Source: Symbiodinium kawagutii (taxonomy: Eukaryota; Sar; Dinophyceae; Suessiales; Symbiodiniaceae). Taken from it: a DNA stretch of 64,000 nt. Below the pieces are notes generated by a model. The model saw only the letters and a list, made by a program, of their open reading frames with translations. It was not told the DNA's origin and ran no database searches. Positions 24,258 to 36,605 of the stretch are shown one piece after another. Both the position numbers and the translations under genes were made by a program. Each line of letters starts with the position of its first letter. Positions within the stretch are counted from its first letter, which is position 1. The stretch spans positions 63,583 to 127,582 of the forward strand of contig VSDK01028109.1 of NCBI GenBank assembly GCA_009767595.1, written 5' to 3'.

Positions 24258-24355
24258 TGGGTGTTTCTCAAGCCATAGGGGTACCCCCAAATCATCTAAC
24301 CATATATAGCAATAAACCAAGCATTTTTGGGGCTCCCTATTCTGAGAAACCACCA
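24258..24355. repeat. Palindromic MITE-like element, family A
   Basis: A well-preserved copy. The left end TGGGTGTTTCTCAAGCCATA and right end CCCTATTCTGAGAAACCACC are inverted. The internal AGCAATAAACCAAGCA is shared with the copy at 62588, nearly 40 kb away. Confidence 0.8.
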
Positions 24356-24507
24356 TATTAACATATATTAACCAACAACAATGGGGGATGATAGCCAACA
24401 ATGGTAATAGGAAAACAATGGTCAATCATGGTTAATAGCAATAAAGAAAGGATCATATTTCATTGGCAAGAGGGCGATTCCTGAAAATGGCCGGTCCTGA
24501 AGCGAGA

Positions 24508-24560
<53 letters not shown>
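24508..24560. repeat. GAT microsatellite
   Basis: About 17 perfect GAT triplets. Confidence 0.95.
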
Positions 24561-27191
24561 CACTACCTACTGCAGGAGTGGGGCCTGGTCATGTCCTCCA
24601 TGCGTTCTCCTTTGTGCGCCCAGTTTTTCCAGGAACTGCTCAAAGACTTGACCTGGTGCCCTCGCAACTTCCTTCATCGCTTCAGAATTGAACTGACAAG
24701 TGGCTTGGTTGCAAACGAACAGTGGCAAGTGACTTAATGGTGGTTAGTTAATTGTGACTTAATAGTGGTTAATAGTGGTTAAAGTCAATAGCGATTTGAC
24801 AGTGGTTAATAGCATTGCAAACGCAAGTTGCATCAAAATTGGATTGCAGATAGTGCGTTGCCTTACGAATTATTGCAAGCATTCATCATGACAGAAGACC
24901 TTGACTCTACCACGTGAAAGGTAAGGTGTGGATGACAAGGTCTAGGCCACTAAGGAGCTCATTGTCATTCACTGGCTGTTGGTGCACCGTCCCTCAAACA
25001 GTTTTGTGACCAAGAGTCTGACTGGCTCAATGCGAAGCAGTTTCGATAGAAGAGATTGGGACAGTGCGGTTCATCATACTTCAACTGTATCCAGGGCCCT
25101 GTCGATTGTCTTCTACGGAAGCCCCCATTCATTAACCAGTATAATTGTGAATGAGACCAGGTATCACTGCTCAAGTATGGGCTATTTGTTTCCAGATGTT
25201 TTCTGACCTTGCTTTCGGGTTCTGTTTCCCCACTTTGTTTATTCTACTCTTTCGCTTTTCTTCTTTTCCTGTTTCTTTGCTGTTTGGTGCTTTTGCGGCT
25301 TGTTCTGTTTTTGTGTTTTTATTCTTTGTTTTTGATTGCTTTTCTGCTGTTTGTTTGTGATGCTTCGTTTTTCTGCACCTTTTGGGTTCCCGTTCCACGT
25401 TTTTCTTTTTCTGTTTCTTTGAGCCTTTCCATTTCCTTCCAAGATTTCCAAGTGTGTCTCTGCTTTCTGGCTTCTTTGCTTTTTGGCACCTCTAGGTTTT
25501 TTTAAGTTTTTGCGTTTTTCCATGTTTGAGCATTTTGTTATTTTGTTTCTGCTTTTCTATTGATCTTTACTGTGTGCGCTCGTCTACTGATTTTCCACCA
25601 GACGAAAGACTTCAAGTCTTTGCAAATGCGAGTTGCAGCTTCTGCAAATGCCAAGCAGATTCCAGCCAGAACATCAGCCTAAAACTACAGGAACATCATG
25701 GAACATGACTGGCATCAGATAGACAAACCATTTTCAACAGCTGAATAACTGGTGGCACCAGCATCCGGCACCCAAGGTCTTGCACCATGCAGCAAGGAAA
25801 GGCTGGAGGCGAATCTGTTGGCGGCATAGGATCTACAGAATCCACGGAGGTTTTCCATGAGCCGTCATGAGCCGCTGGTAGATCCAGCAGTAAAGCACCA
25901 TCACTTTGACCATAGCTGGCACCATCAGTTGGTGATACACCATCAGTTCAAGATAGTTTCACCAGATCCAAAGAATTCCAAAGCTCACCAGTCAACTGGT
26001 GATACACTATCAGTATAATGTGAACCAGATCCCAAGCTGACTACCACCAAATCCACCATAGTTGTCCTTCTGTAAACGAACCTGGCAATGGAAAATCCAC
26101 CCTAAATCCATATAAATCCACATAAATCCACCATAGTTAACCCCAACATCCACAACTTGTCCGGTCAGAAATCCAGAAACGCAACGGATCCGTAGATCGA
26201 CGCCGCGGCGTTGCGCGCGTAAGCGCCGCGGCCCGGCCGCCAGGCCCGTGAGCCTCTTCCTGGAGACCTGCAGCAGGTCCTGGTACGTACGCCTCGCCCA
26301 GGGGGGACGCCTGGAACAGGTCGACGTGTCGTTGGAGTCGAGGAATACACTATATATGGTCAAGGAATGTCACTATGAATATGATCCATATGATTAAACT
26401 CATGATTAAACTGCATGTGAATATGTATTGAAATGGTACAAGAATATGACAAAATATGGTCATGGAAAGCTAGTGCGTACATAAATTTGTATGTCATTAT
26501 ATAAGTTTATATTATGTTCTCATATGTATGTACACATTAGTCATGTGCAAGTATCACGTCCATTTATGCTGCTTAGATTTCTGCACATGCAGATAACAGG
26601 CAACATACATGTACTCCCACTCATACTCATACATTTGTTCAGATGTACATGCATACATACCTCAACAAGTCAATACCTGAATACATCAACACGATATGAA
26701 CCCATGAACAAGTCATACATAACATGCGCTTGCATGGATGATCATGGATGTGTATTCTGAAGTGCTGTGCAAACAGAACACCCAGCGTTGGAGTTTGCGT
26801 GTTGGTGATGAGGTCATCTCCTGGCAGTTGATGAGACTTCAGCTGCGATTCAGCAGCATTTCGCCAGCGGACAGGCCAGAGGTTTCCGTACCGATTTACG
26901 CCATTGCCGTGCCCAAAAACCTTTCGGAAACAAGCCATTCTTGCGGACCTCACATTGCAACCGTAGCAAACGATAGCAAACTGGTGTGAATCACATCCAT
27001 TTCACGGGGCCTATGTCCACCTCTCAGTTTCTGAAGGAGCCAGTGCCGTTTGCAGATTGGCTTCCTGAAGTCGCCTTGCAGAAAAGAACGCTCCAGAACT
27101 GCAAGAAGGGTTTGAGGGCATGCAGCACTTGGGCCTGAAGAGAGCTGAACGACATGACTACTGCAGGCATTCCGAGATATTCTGAACTTGA
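24561..27191. other. Spacer with T-rich tract and ambiguous islands
   Basis: The stretch 25200-25560 is T-rich (TTTCTTTTCTG-type). At 26165-26345 a GC-rich island is open in several frames; one plus frame contains RPVSLFLETCSRSWYVRLAQ and minus frames are also open. At about 26755-26986 a plus frame reads NTQRWSLRVGDEVISWQLMR, continuing APKN-like sequence to an AAACTG|GTGTGA donor; it vaguely resembles a PDZ-type start but this is weak. No gene is named. Confidence 0.3.
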
Positions 27192-27297
27192 CATGGGCAT
27201 GTGCCAAAATTGGACAACCAATAAGCCACAAAAAATGATCATTTTACCGGGAAACCATTGGTTTTGGGGCTACCACTATTTTGGCACATACCCACAT
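27192..27297. repeat. Palindromic MITE-like element, family B
   Basis: The left end CATGGGCATGTGCCAAAATT pairs with the right end TATTTTGGCACATACCCACA. The central AATGATCATTTTACC and GGGAAACCATTGGT match the copy at 20364. Confidence 0.75.
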
Positions 27298-27678
27298 TTT
27301 GAGGATTGTTGATTGTCCAGCCCAATGCAGCTGCGTTTGAGACTCGATTGTCACGACTTGGTAGCGGTGACGCATGTGCATTGAGATGCAATGAGGGCTT
27401 CTAATCGTTGTGCAGTGTGACTAACGCAATTCAGTCTTGGAGTCCATTTCTATCCAAAGTGATAGCTGTTGGATTTATACCCGAATTCTCACTGTTTCGG
27501 TGACATACCTGTCATAGTTATGAATCCATTTGATGTTTTTTACGCGATTATCTCAAAAGAAAGATGTTATAAAAACAATTCCAGCTTGGCATTGTCCAGT
27601 CAATGGTCCGTAGGGCCGTAGGTTCACAGGTTACTTGGTTGACACTTCCAACCCACAGCGCCGCGCCACGCATGGGGC

Positions 27679-27763
27679 ATGGCAGCCCCACGAGATTTGA
27701 CGTTGCCTCCTGGAAAGGTGCTCAACTGCTTGGACAGTGGTGACATGAAGGGCTACTTCAAAG
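27679..27763 (+). CDS. Possible first exon, unknown protein
   Basis: From ATG 27679 the frame reads MAAPRDLTLPPGKVLNCLDS, then GDMKGYFK, and meets an AAAG|GTATCC donor in phase 1. A next candidate stretch after a GAAG|GTC acceptor starts at about 27889. It could be the 5' end of the ankyrin gene downstream but no continuous reading can be built. Confidence 0.3.
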
Positions 27764-28360
27764 GTATCCCAACGAGTTAACCCCTACCAGCCAGAAAAAA
27801 CCTTCATCACTCAACTTTTTGTGACATGTCTTTTGTTTGGTCGAGGTTCTGCCAGTAACTCGTTGAAAACGGTCATGTTGCTGCGTTGAAGGTCGCTTTC
27901 CTGGCAGAGCAGGCCGATCCACAGACGAAAGTCCGCGAGATGAGCTGGTCGTCCAAGGGGTGTGCAAATAGATATAGTATGATGTAGTTGGATACCTCAC
28001 TGACTGTACAGAGTTTGCTTCCAACCAACGTCTCAATGGCCAGAATTTCTGCAAAGGGTTCGCTGTGCACATGCAAATTGAAACATTAGCAAACGTCCGG
28101 AAGGGCCCGTTGGTTGGAAGATACAAGCGTTACCATTGGCAGGTGCAAGACCATGAGGCGTTGAATGTTGCATGGACGTCCCTTGCCCAAGAAAGGTCGA
28201 AATGTGACATGGATGGAGAAGCAAAGTGTGCCGCAACTCAAGCATCTTAAACAGTAATTAGAGTTGTGGTCATTGATCACTGGTTAAGCATTTCTAAAGC
28301 ATTTTCATTTGTAAGTCAACCATTAGTTTACTTAGTAAATTCGATCGGTAGCCCATCTGG

Positions 28361-28504
28361 TGGTGCAAAGCCAAACCTTAGGCTCTCTGCCGCAGAGTCC
28401 GGCGATCTTGAACAAATGAATATCATGCTGGAATTTGGCATCAACCCAAATGAGCCTCGGAAGCAAGCTCAAGCGCTGGCTGCGTTGCGTTGTGTCAGAA
28501 ATTG
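28361..28504 (+). CDS. Ankyrin-repeat gene, first recognisable exon
   Basis: The frame reads LRLSAAESGDLEQMNIMLEF, then GINPNEPRKQ. AAESGDLE...MLEFGINPN is the second-helix/turn portion of an ankyrin repeat, a protein-protein interaction unit. The true 3' end of the exon is unclear; the open frame stops at 28505. It lies upstream of and on the same strand as two further ankyrin pieces (28957 and 29395), so the three are taken as one gene. Confidence 0.5.
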
Positions 28505-28956
28505 AACTGACAACAGCAGCCGAAGTCTATTATGATTGGTGAAATCGACGGCAGTCTTAGGCATGACCAGCAATTACAAACCATTATACACCTATGGGAT
28601 CCTGTGGGTTTGTCCACAAATGGTGGTACCTACGAACCATCCAATAATGACCATGATACCCTTATAAACCATTTTGTGCAATATACCACCATATATGATA
28701 TGGGGGTACACCGGTACACCATTTTTGTACAAAACCCTACAATTGCAATCCGCCTTTTTGTGCTTGATAAACTCAGTACCCAAGAGCCTGACACATCAAG
28801 TGATGCGCTTTGTTACATCAAGCAATCGAAGATTGTTGAAACAAGGATTCAATCGAAGAAGCTTCAATTAAGCATTCAATCGACGACTGTTGAAGCATAT
28901 TCTTGAAGCCAACCAAGGGTTACTTTTGGTCTCAAACGTGATGAGTTTCTTTCAAG

Positions 28957-29085
28957 GTTCGAGACGGCTATGGGCGCACTCCACTGCATATAGCTGCGTG
29001 GATGGGTCATGTCGAAGATTCTTGCCCGAAAAGCCGTTGCAGCTGGTTGGCGTTCTCCAGTGGACTTGGCAACGTTGCAGTAAAG
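28957..29085 (+). pseudogene. Ankyrin-repeat exon with apparent frameshift
   Basis: After a TTCAAG|GTT acceptor the frame reads VRDGYGRTPLHIAAWMGHVE, a textbook ankyrin TPLH-AAxxGH signature. Directly after GHVE the expected second helix continues in another frame as KILARKAVAAGWRSPVDLAT. In the first frame the sequence loses ankyrin character and stops at about 29089. A one- or two-base indel at about 29010 would restore the repeat, so either this copy is broken, the assembly has an error, or a very small intron is present. It is labelled pseudogene only for this disruption. Confidence 0.5.
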
Positions 29086-29284
29086 TAAAGGAAGCAGTTG
29101 CATGTTGCGCTTCTTTGCAGTTCTTTGCAGTGCTGCCACGTTCAGGTTGTGGAGAAGCTTTTGGAACATCCGAAATGCATGATCAATGCATCTTGTCGTA
29201 TTTTCTCAATTTGAACTTTTATATATTGACAGGTTGCTGAGAGAGAGAGAGAGAGAGACCGGCATGTGTAGGTCCCGACCGTGA

Positions 29285-29373
29285 AATGGGGGTTTATTGA
29301 CCATCCTTTATTAGCAACTTTTAGAAATAAGCCAACCATTTTTGCAGGTTCCCTCTTTTGAGAAACAACCAAG
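29285..29373. repeat. Palindromic MITE-like element, family A (within ankyrin gene)
   Basis: The right end TTCCCTCTTTTGAGAAACAA and AGCCAACCATTTTTGCAGG match family A. The left end is degraded to GGGGGTTTATTGACC. It lies between two ankyrin exons, so probably in an intron. Confidence 0.55.
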
Positions 29374-29394
29374 TGTCTTCTTTTGATTTCACAG

Positions 29395-29510
29395 CCTGCA
29401 ATTCTATGCAATTCTCTGAGGCACTGGATGCCCATCAGCGTACGCCCTTGGGCTTGGCCATGCTGGAGCAGAGATACTCCAATCAGCCGAGTCCTTATTC
29501 AAACACTTAG
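29395..29510 (+). CDS. Ankyrin-repeat exon (last recognisable)
   Basis: After TTTCACAG the frame reads FSEALDAHQRTPLGLAMLEQ, with DAHQRTPLGLAM fitting the ankyrin repeat first helix. It ends at TAG 29508-29510 unless spliced before that. It is on the same strand as the two upstream ankyrin pieces. Confidence 0.45.
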
Positions 29511-31194
29511 CTTCGCCAGTGCAGTTTCCATGCCCACGGCCGCAGTGCCGAGTGTTCACGAGGCTGCCGAGGCTGCCCTTGATTTTCATCTAGGGAAAAC
29601 AAGCCCATCCAAGCCCCACACCAGCGGAGCGCTCCCTCGGACGATTGATTTCTTTGTATTCTTGGATTTGTGGACAGTGAATCTGGGACACCAGTGATGA
29701 TGAGGTCTATGAAGGACAACAAACAGACAGTTGCAGCGATCCTCCGCAAACGCGGCGGATTCTCTGCTGGAGATAGGGGAGGGTGGTTGCAGGTGATGAT
29801 TGAAGGATAGAGTCGGATGTCACTGGTACTGGTACTGGTACAGTGGGGGCTTCTTAACATGGGGAACCCATGGGAACCCCAAAATGGTAGGTTCAGTAAT
29901 ATCATCATAAGAGACTATCAAAGGGTGATTTGGTGGGTACCCCTATTTTGAGGTCAACCAAGATAAGCAGGTTTTCCAGTCAATGTCCTTCGAAATCAGA
30001 CCATCGTAAAGAGAACATATCAGTCTTGTAGCCGACTTGAACAGAGCACGATTCGTCGAGGCAAGCGCGCAGCTTTGTACAAGAAGGAATATCCGTTCCT
30101 GGTCTGCAGTTCTGAAGGCGGTATTCTGACACAGTTTCATTGGGGACTACATTCTAGGATCCGTGACATGTTGCATCGATTCCACCGGTTTCCCAATTCG
30201 CTATTGTAGCTGTTGCTTCAGGATGACTCAACATGATGAAAACAATGCATGCTGTACAACAATGGATAGTGTACAAGACCCTACACATCCATACTCTACT
30301 GTGCAGCTCCACCATTGTCCAATGCATCGGACAGCTCGTGACTCAGGTCGGGCCCTGCGTGAGCTGAGTTCGCCTCCACGTGGGCTCACTGTGCAGCGGT
30401 TCACTGTGCTGTTCGTGGTATATCCAGTGACGGTCAAAGGAAATGTATTGAAGCACTGTGTTGAATATGTTTGAATCATTGAGAAACATACTAGAGTCTA
30501 AACATACTAGAATCTAAACATTGTCTAGAGTCTACACAATTCAATATCAACTCAATGCTTGTCGATGCTACACGGGACATTCTGGAAAGTGTCATGAACA
30601 TGTCAATAGCAGGGATCGTTGTGAAGAATGCACAATTGTTGACCTGTGCAGACGACAGTGAGCCATGTTCAGATATGTTCAGATAGTATCAACATTAGCG
30701 CCAGGGCCGTATTCATTTGGCATGTAGGAATTCCTTTAGATGTCCAGAAGATGACACACAAAATGTGGTATGTGTTGCCACTTTGCTTTGACCTGGGCTG
30801 TGCAATCACATCCAGGAAAAAGGCATCGTTCAAAAGACAGCACTTTTGGATGTTTGGACTTTATGAGGATGTGATGCTTTCACTTTCACCTGCCACATTG
30901 GATGTGCTGGTAGGGAAGACACACAGATCATTCAGGATTTGATTCTGTGGTCGGCAATTTTTCAGATCAAACGGTGCATCGTCCTGTCTCACTTGCTTCC
31001 AGTCGGGTGCTTAGGCCGCTGTGTAACATTTGGATGCACGTGTTTAGTATGCTAGTGGCACGTTCGAAATTCAACCAACTCCTTGGACTTGCTCACCATC
31101 ACATGAATGGTTGCAGCTTATGACACTGGCCCCCCCTTCGCATGCTTTCGGTGCGCTGACATGTTGAAACTCCCAAGGTCTTTTGATTCTGGAG
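29511..31194. other. Spacer before the cohesin-loader gene
   Basis: It contains one family A palindromic element at about 29845-29962 (ends GGGGGCTTCTTAACATGGGG and ACCCCTATTTTGAGGTCAAC). Otherwise no gene is supported. Upstream non-coding exons of the next gene may lie here. Confidence 0.4.
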
Positions 31195-32816
31195 ATGCCA
31201 AGAGCACCAAAGCCTTGCCGAAAGAAGGAGACTGATGAGCTGACCAAGCAGCCCAAGGAGCAGCGGAAAGCGCCCCGTGTGGATTCAATGGCAAAGATGG
31301 TGGAAAGCCTAGTGGAGACGTGCAAGTCCTGGGTCGCCACTGGCCAGGGAACCGCAGCTTTGCCATTGGATCTTCTTCAAAAGTTGTCACATCATGTTTG
31401 GGAAGCGAAGATGTCCTCATGGAAAGGGGAAACAACTGGAAAGGTTGTGGCTGATGTGGCATGCGTGGGGGCCATGAATGATATGATGCTTGCAGTCTTC
31501 AAGGCTTTGGAAAGGAAGTGCCTCACCGCAGGAGATTTGGAGAAGAATCGAAGCAAATCATCGTTGGTCAAGTTGCAAAACATCTCTGCCGGTTTGGTGT
31601 TGGCAGCAATGGTGCTGGATTTGTCTGCCTTCCAACAGGCCAGCCGTGAGCAAGGCGCCGCACCTCAAGTCCAACCAGGCGAAGAGGTCGTGGCTGGTGC
31701 CATGTCCTTTCTTTGGCATCAAGCACGCTTTGCTTTACCCACCTTGTTGGAAAGCAAGGCACCTACAGAGGCCGCATCCACCTGTGCTGGACTGGCCAGA
31801 ACCATTCGTTCCATTCACCATGTTCTGGCAGCAAGGCGCTACACCAGCAATGCCTTGCCTGCGGCATGTCTTGCACATAAGGCAGCGCCAATGGCCATTC
31901 AGTGTCTGACCCAAACAGCAGTGATCAGTTCTCAAACACCTGCTGCCGTGAAAAGTGCACTGGCCACATTAGGCGATGCCTCCTCTGATTTGTTGGTAAG
32001 TCTGTCAGGCTATGGTTGTGCTGAATCGGCCCTCCAAAGTGTGGCCATGGCAGAATTCAGCAAAATGGCAACACTGAGCTCCATGTTTGTCAACAGTTTG
32101 AGTGCCAATAGCAAAGGCACTGGCCGGGGAGCCCAACATGGTCCATCCTTCCTTGCTTTGGTTCTTCGAGCAATTGGTGCTCCCTTGCTGCCACTTGGTC
32201 TCTACAGCAAAGATGTCAAAGACCTGAGTCAAATGGCCGTGGAACGAGTTGCAGCAGCAGACACTCGAGCAGGTCATTTGGCCGCGGTTGTGATTCAGCA
32301 CAGCCTTTTGGAATCTGAGCGAAGTGAAGCCATGCACGCCTTGGTGCAGCAGCTCTCCGCAGCGTGTGGTGATCCGTTCTGGGCCACTGCGCCATTGTAT
32401 GCCTTGCGCTTGGTGGGTGCCTTGAGCCGCGTGGCCGGTGCCTCGCGGATGATCGACTTGGACTGCTCACAGAGGGAGGAAGCCACGCGTTTGTTGGCGA
32501 AGATGGCTGAAGCTCTCACCACTTCCGCGCATGAGGCCAGGCAGACCCAGACATGTCGCTCCTGCGGTGCAGAAGCTGGTCCTGACTGTGAACTTTGTGT
32601 ACTGAAGCCCTTGGCAGAAAAGGAGGGAAAGAAGACTAAGTCCAACCTACTGAAGGATCCGCTTGCTCTGGTGGTGTCATTGTTAGATGCTGTTGCAGTG
32701 GACGATGGCCTGTTGGCACCAGCTTCTCGATGGGGAGCTGGAGACTTGCAAGGAAGTGCACTGTCTGCGAGCGATTCCCGATGCAATGCGCTGGACTCAG
32801 TGGATCAAGCTCTCAG
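31195..32816 (+). CDS. Cohesin loader Scc2/NIPBL-like, exon 1
   Basis: This is the N-terminal 540 residues plus two bases of a codon. It is mainly alpha-helical, HEAT-type sequence (for example GHLAAVVIQHSLLESERSEA). A CxxC-x7-CxxC cluster at about residues 454-468 (CRSCGAEAGPDCELC) could bind zinc. ATG 31195 (MPRAPKPCRKK) is the first Met; the open frame extends about 20 bases upstream to a possible CAAG|G acceptor, so an earlier exon encoding a longer N-terminus cannot be excluded. The exon ends CTCAG|GTGATG; reading on gives TGA at once, so splicing is required. Joined to 36606 the codon AG+G restores Arg and the frame. By itself this half is not diagnostic; the identity comes from the second exon. 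Confidence 0.65.
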
Positions 32817-34718
32817 GTGATGCCAACATGCGTTGATGATTAGCTTCAATGGCTGTTATGATCCATGGATGATCCGTGTATGATCCTTGTATTATGATCC
32901 ATCATTACCTTCTCGTCTTGCAAGTTTGACCGTGTCAACAGCAAATTAAAGCCTGACAAACAGGGCCATCCATGGATCGCAGCTGGAAGAACCATACTTG
33001 ACCATACTTTTTGCTCACGCAAGTATAGTACATAGTTGATCCCATATGAATATATGGCAATGCAATTGCGCAATGCTTCTATAGTTTATGTGATATGTGC
33101 TATGTGTTTGGTGTAGGCACTGCATTTGATCCAAGCAATGCATTCAGTGTTTAATGTACACTATGCACCTAAAATGCACCTGACGTCTAGCATGACATAG
33201 TTGCCTGTACATGTGCATGTGCGCATGTGCTCATTCCTTTGTGAGTCGCGTGTATATACATGTATCTATTGTGTGTGTGTGTGTGCATGTATGATTATGT
33301 AGGCAAGGTGATGTTATATGATGTGCTGTAATGCAAACCAAGGTAATTCAACAGAGTCAATTGTGAAATGTAAGGACATGCTTGACTATTTGTGCCTGTG
33401 AATGTGGTTGTCAATCGGGTGCCGAGCTTCCCCTCACCTAATGACCTTGGAGGGACTGGGCATGGTGAGTTTTGCCTAAGGCTGCTGCCGTCCTTTGCCT
33501 CTCCTTGGCTACCCCGATGCCTTGCAAAAAGCGAAAGGATGCCAAGAACGTGGTTCCTATCAAGGCCACTTGCTGCCAGTCCTGCTGAGCAAACTTCTGC
33601 TTCCCAGAGTTCATTATATTTTGCTTCTCATTTTTGAATGCGATGTGTAGTCCCGTCCCACGCTTTGCATGAAAGAACGAGGCACCTGAATGGAATCTGA
33701 AAGCATGGTCTTCTCACAGTTGCAAGAAGCCCAGTGGAGCTCAGTACATCTCAGTACCGACCAGTGACATCCAGTGACTACAGTTTACATGGCAAGTCTC
33801 ATTGTGGCAGTGCCATTTGGAAGCCCATCTAGTGCTGAAGCTGACCGATCTAATGCCATTTGGCTTTCCAGTTGCTTGCGACACGCACCCAGGTGTAGAA
33901 GAAGCTTCGCCGAGCAAAACGCCCAGCAGCAAGGAGATTAGATGCGCCTCGAGCTCGCATCAGGTAGACATATGAGCCATGATAAAACCTGATCGTTCTT
34001 TTGAACCACCATAGAACATGGTCATCCAACTTGTTTGATAGGGAGCACAGTCATTGAGATGACCCCGATTGCAGAATCAGCATTAGCATGCATTAGCAAT
34101 CTATATATTTGTATCATATGTGTTTGAAGTCCCGCATTGAGAGTCCAAGCGCGCCTGCAATCCTTTTATTTGTTCTAAGCTCTCCCCTCACCCTTTGAGT
34201 TCCTTCAGGGTCTGTAGCGGACGACCATAGCTTAGCAGTTTGACTTCTCATGAACTGGATCCACAATAGCAACAATTGATATCGATAGCCTCCCTCGGAA
34301 TTTGGATGGCGCGACTGTTTTGCAGCCAAGGTGCCACGTCGTTGTATCGAAGACTTCAATGGAGTGATCCCACCAGCATCCTCTCTCGGACCCGAAGCTC
34401 GTAGCAGCATCGTAGCAGCCGCCCCACTGACCGGTTTAGGGTGGCTTCTCATCTCACCCTTGTCAATATAGAATCTAGGTATTTCGGCACAACCTCAGTA
34501 CCGTTCCTCCAGCTTGTCCAAATCCCATAGAATTTATGAGTTTCAGCTAGTTCAAGTGTGATGACATTGATACAGTGGTTAGGTTGCAAGCGAAGAGTTT
34601 GCATATCAACATGTCGTTTTGATTTGGCCCCCAGCTAAGGAATGTCAGCATTGGAGTGCTTGCTTTCATTGGCTCGAAGCAATCCTTTGGCACATGTGCG
34701 TCGACAGGCAATGACGGG

Positions 34719-34803
34719 TGGGTACTGGCAAATCATCCTTTGTTAGTCTTGTTAAAGCATGAACCATCCATTTTTGGGGGGTTACCTTTTTAAGAAACCA
34801 TCA
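34719..34803. repeat. Palindromic MITE-like element, family A (degraded)
   Basis: ACCATCCATTTTTGGGGGG and the right end TTACCTTTTTAAGAAACCAT match family A. The left end is GTGGGTACTGGCAAATC. It is inside the Scc2-like intron. Confidence 0.5.
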
Positions 34804-36363
34804 TATATGTACTGGAACTATTTTGAACATTGGAAACCACATTGGTGCACATCCATGTGGTGTGTATGCACATGCACATGCGACCATATCATATTACCAA
34901 TTCGTTCCATATCTTTAGACTTCTCCACGGTATGCTTGTCTTCTTGCAAGTGCAGATGGCTTCTCAAGGGCATTACCATCATAATCACCCATATGTCATG
35001 TGTGGTAAATCACCATCACATCTGTGGTTGTATGTTTGTTGTGGATGTTTCTCATGCTTACTTGCCAGAAAAATGTGGACATCCACGATGAAACTCCATG
35101 GAACACCACATAAACCACGGGTATGATGATATCCCAAAGTGCCACTGATATGCCATTGGTGGTTTCTTTATGGATCGCATTGGATCACCATATATCAACC
35201 ACCAGCCCTCGTAGGCACTCTGCGGCTTATCTGCCTGCTGCGCCGCGGATCCGCAACTGATTGCATCCCGCTGTGTGGCTGAAGCAGTGGCTGCAGGTGG
35301 GGTCAGGTGTTGATGGGCTGCGGTTGGAGCAAGTGGTGTAATGAGGAAGCAATTTTTGTCGTATTCATCCAACTACTAATGTCTGAATCAACATGAATCA
35401 ACCGTACTGCATTCAACTGCTTATGGTTGCTAAATCACATTCTAATATCTTAACTAACTATATATTGATTGTATTCAACTACCTATCATGGTTGAAGAAT
35501 TGTCCATTTTCAGGTCACTTTGGTGTTGAAAAAGAGCAATACAAGCGAGCAGGATGAAACATGACCGTTGTTGCGACAACCCTGGCATTGATGATTTTTT
35601 GAACTCTCACCGCAGGGGCTGTCACCGTGGGTAGTCTCAAGTGATTTGGAAACCCAACAGTTCCTCAAGTTACACAGTAAAAAAAGAGAGAGCCAGCAAA
35701 CTCCATTACCTGTAGCCTGTTGCTTGTATTCTTATGGCAGGTCCATATGAATAACCCTCCACTAGTTTTAGCAGGTGGATCAAGAATTGAATCTCCCTTT
35801 CCCAGTGATATTCATCAGATATAGCACACTTACTTATTGTTGATACATTATATATAGTCCGATATTATTATTGATCTCATTGTTGCATATCAACCACCAA
35901 CATAATAAACAATGATTCGGAATCCATGTTTATCATGATCAACCAGTATCCACAATACGTTCTTGATCATTGTTGCTCATCGTTTCACTTGTAAAAATCG
36001 ACCCAGGAACCTCCTTGTTGACTTGGCAGATGGGGACAAAATCGACCTTGGAACGCCCTAAAAGTTTGAAATGTTGGTTTTTCATGGTTTTTCCACGGGT
36101 TTCCCACGGGTTTCCCACGGGTTCCCACGGGTTCCCATGGGGGGTCGCTGTTCCCTGGACCGGTCGATCGCCAGGCCTCCAGGACGAAGCCGCCTTCGCG
36201 CGCCTGGCGTCGCTGGAGCTGGTGGCGCAGCTGCAGTGTCCGGAAGGTGCGGCGCAGCCCGCGGCTGTGCCGATGGGCTTTGGGGCGACACGGCAGACGT
36301 GGGTTCCATGGGATTCGATGATCGCTGGATACTGGGGTAAAACACCAGGAGTATCAGTGATGA

Positions 36364-36482
36364 CATGGCTATGGGTCAATGTAAAGCAACTGACGGCTTC
36401 ATGGGAGATTTCCAGCAATCATTTGGGAAACAAGCCGGTTAATGACAGGGGAAGGTACAGGGTTTTGACCCACAGCCATGTG
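36364..36482. repeat. Palindromic MITE-like element, family C
   Basis: The left end ATGGCTATGGGTCAATG and right end GGGTTTTGACCCACAGCCAT are inverted. The internal GGGAAACAAGCCGGTTAATG is shared with the copy at 54.2-54.3 kb. It lies in the Scc2-like intron just before exon 2. Confidence 0.7.
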
Positions 36483-36605
36483 ATTCTATGATAGCTGGAT
36501 AGAACTGGGAGCACCAGGAGTAAGGTTCAGCATCAGGTGCCATCCTCAGGCACCATCCATACACCATCCATGTGAACCAAGTCCTGGTTGGGATGCAGAA
36601 TTCAG

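Larger units (their letters stand above)
32817..36605 (+). other. 3.8-kb GT-AG intron of the Scc2-like gene
   Basis: The intron begins GTGATGCC and ends AGAATTCAG|G, the usual AG|G acceptor. It carries a TG run at about 33272-33284, a family A palindrome (34719-34803) and a family C repeat (36364-36482). A GC-rich island at 36130-36330 is open in several plus frames; the most codon-like reads GLQDEAAFARLASLELVAQL. That island may be a nested or alternative exon; including it is not needed for the conserved reading. Confidence 0.6.

Noticed and set aside
25171-25523. Lys/Glu-rich minus frames and Phe/Leu-rich plus frames
   Set aside because: The tract is simple T-rich sequence; the frames reflect base composition and have no domain.
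27010-27060. Third copy of the 54/60-kb dispersed repeat, suggested by a shared ICKRHWLL reading on the minus strand
   Set aside because: The nucleotide similarity is limited to about 30 bases and does not extend on either side.
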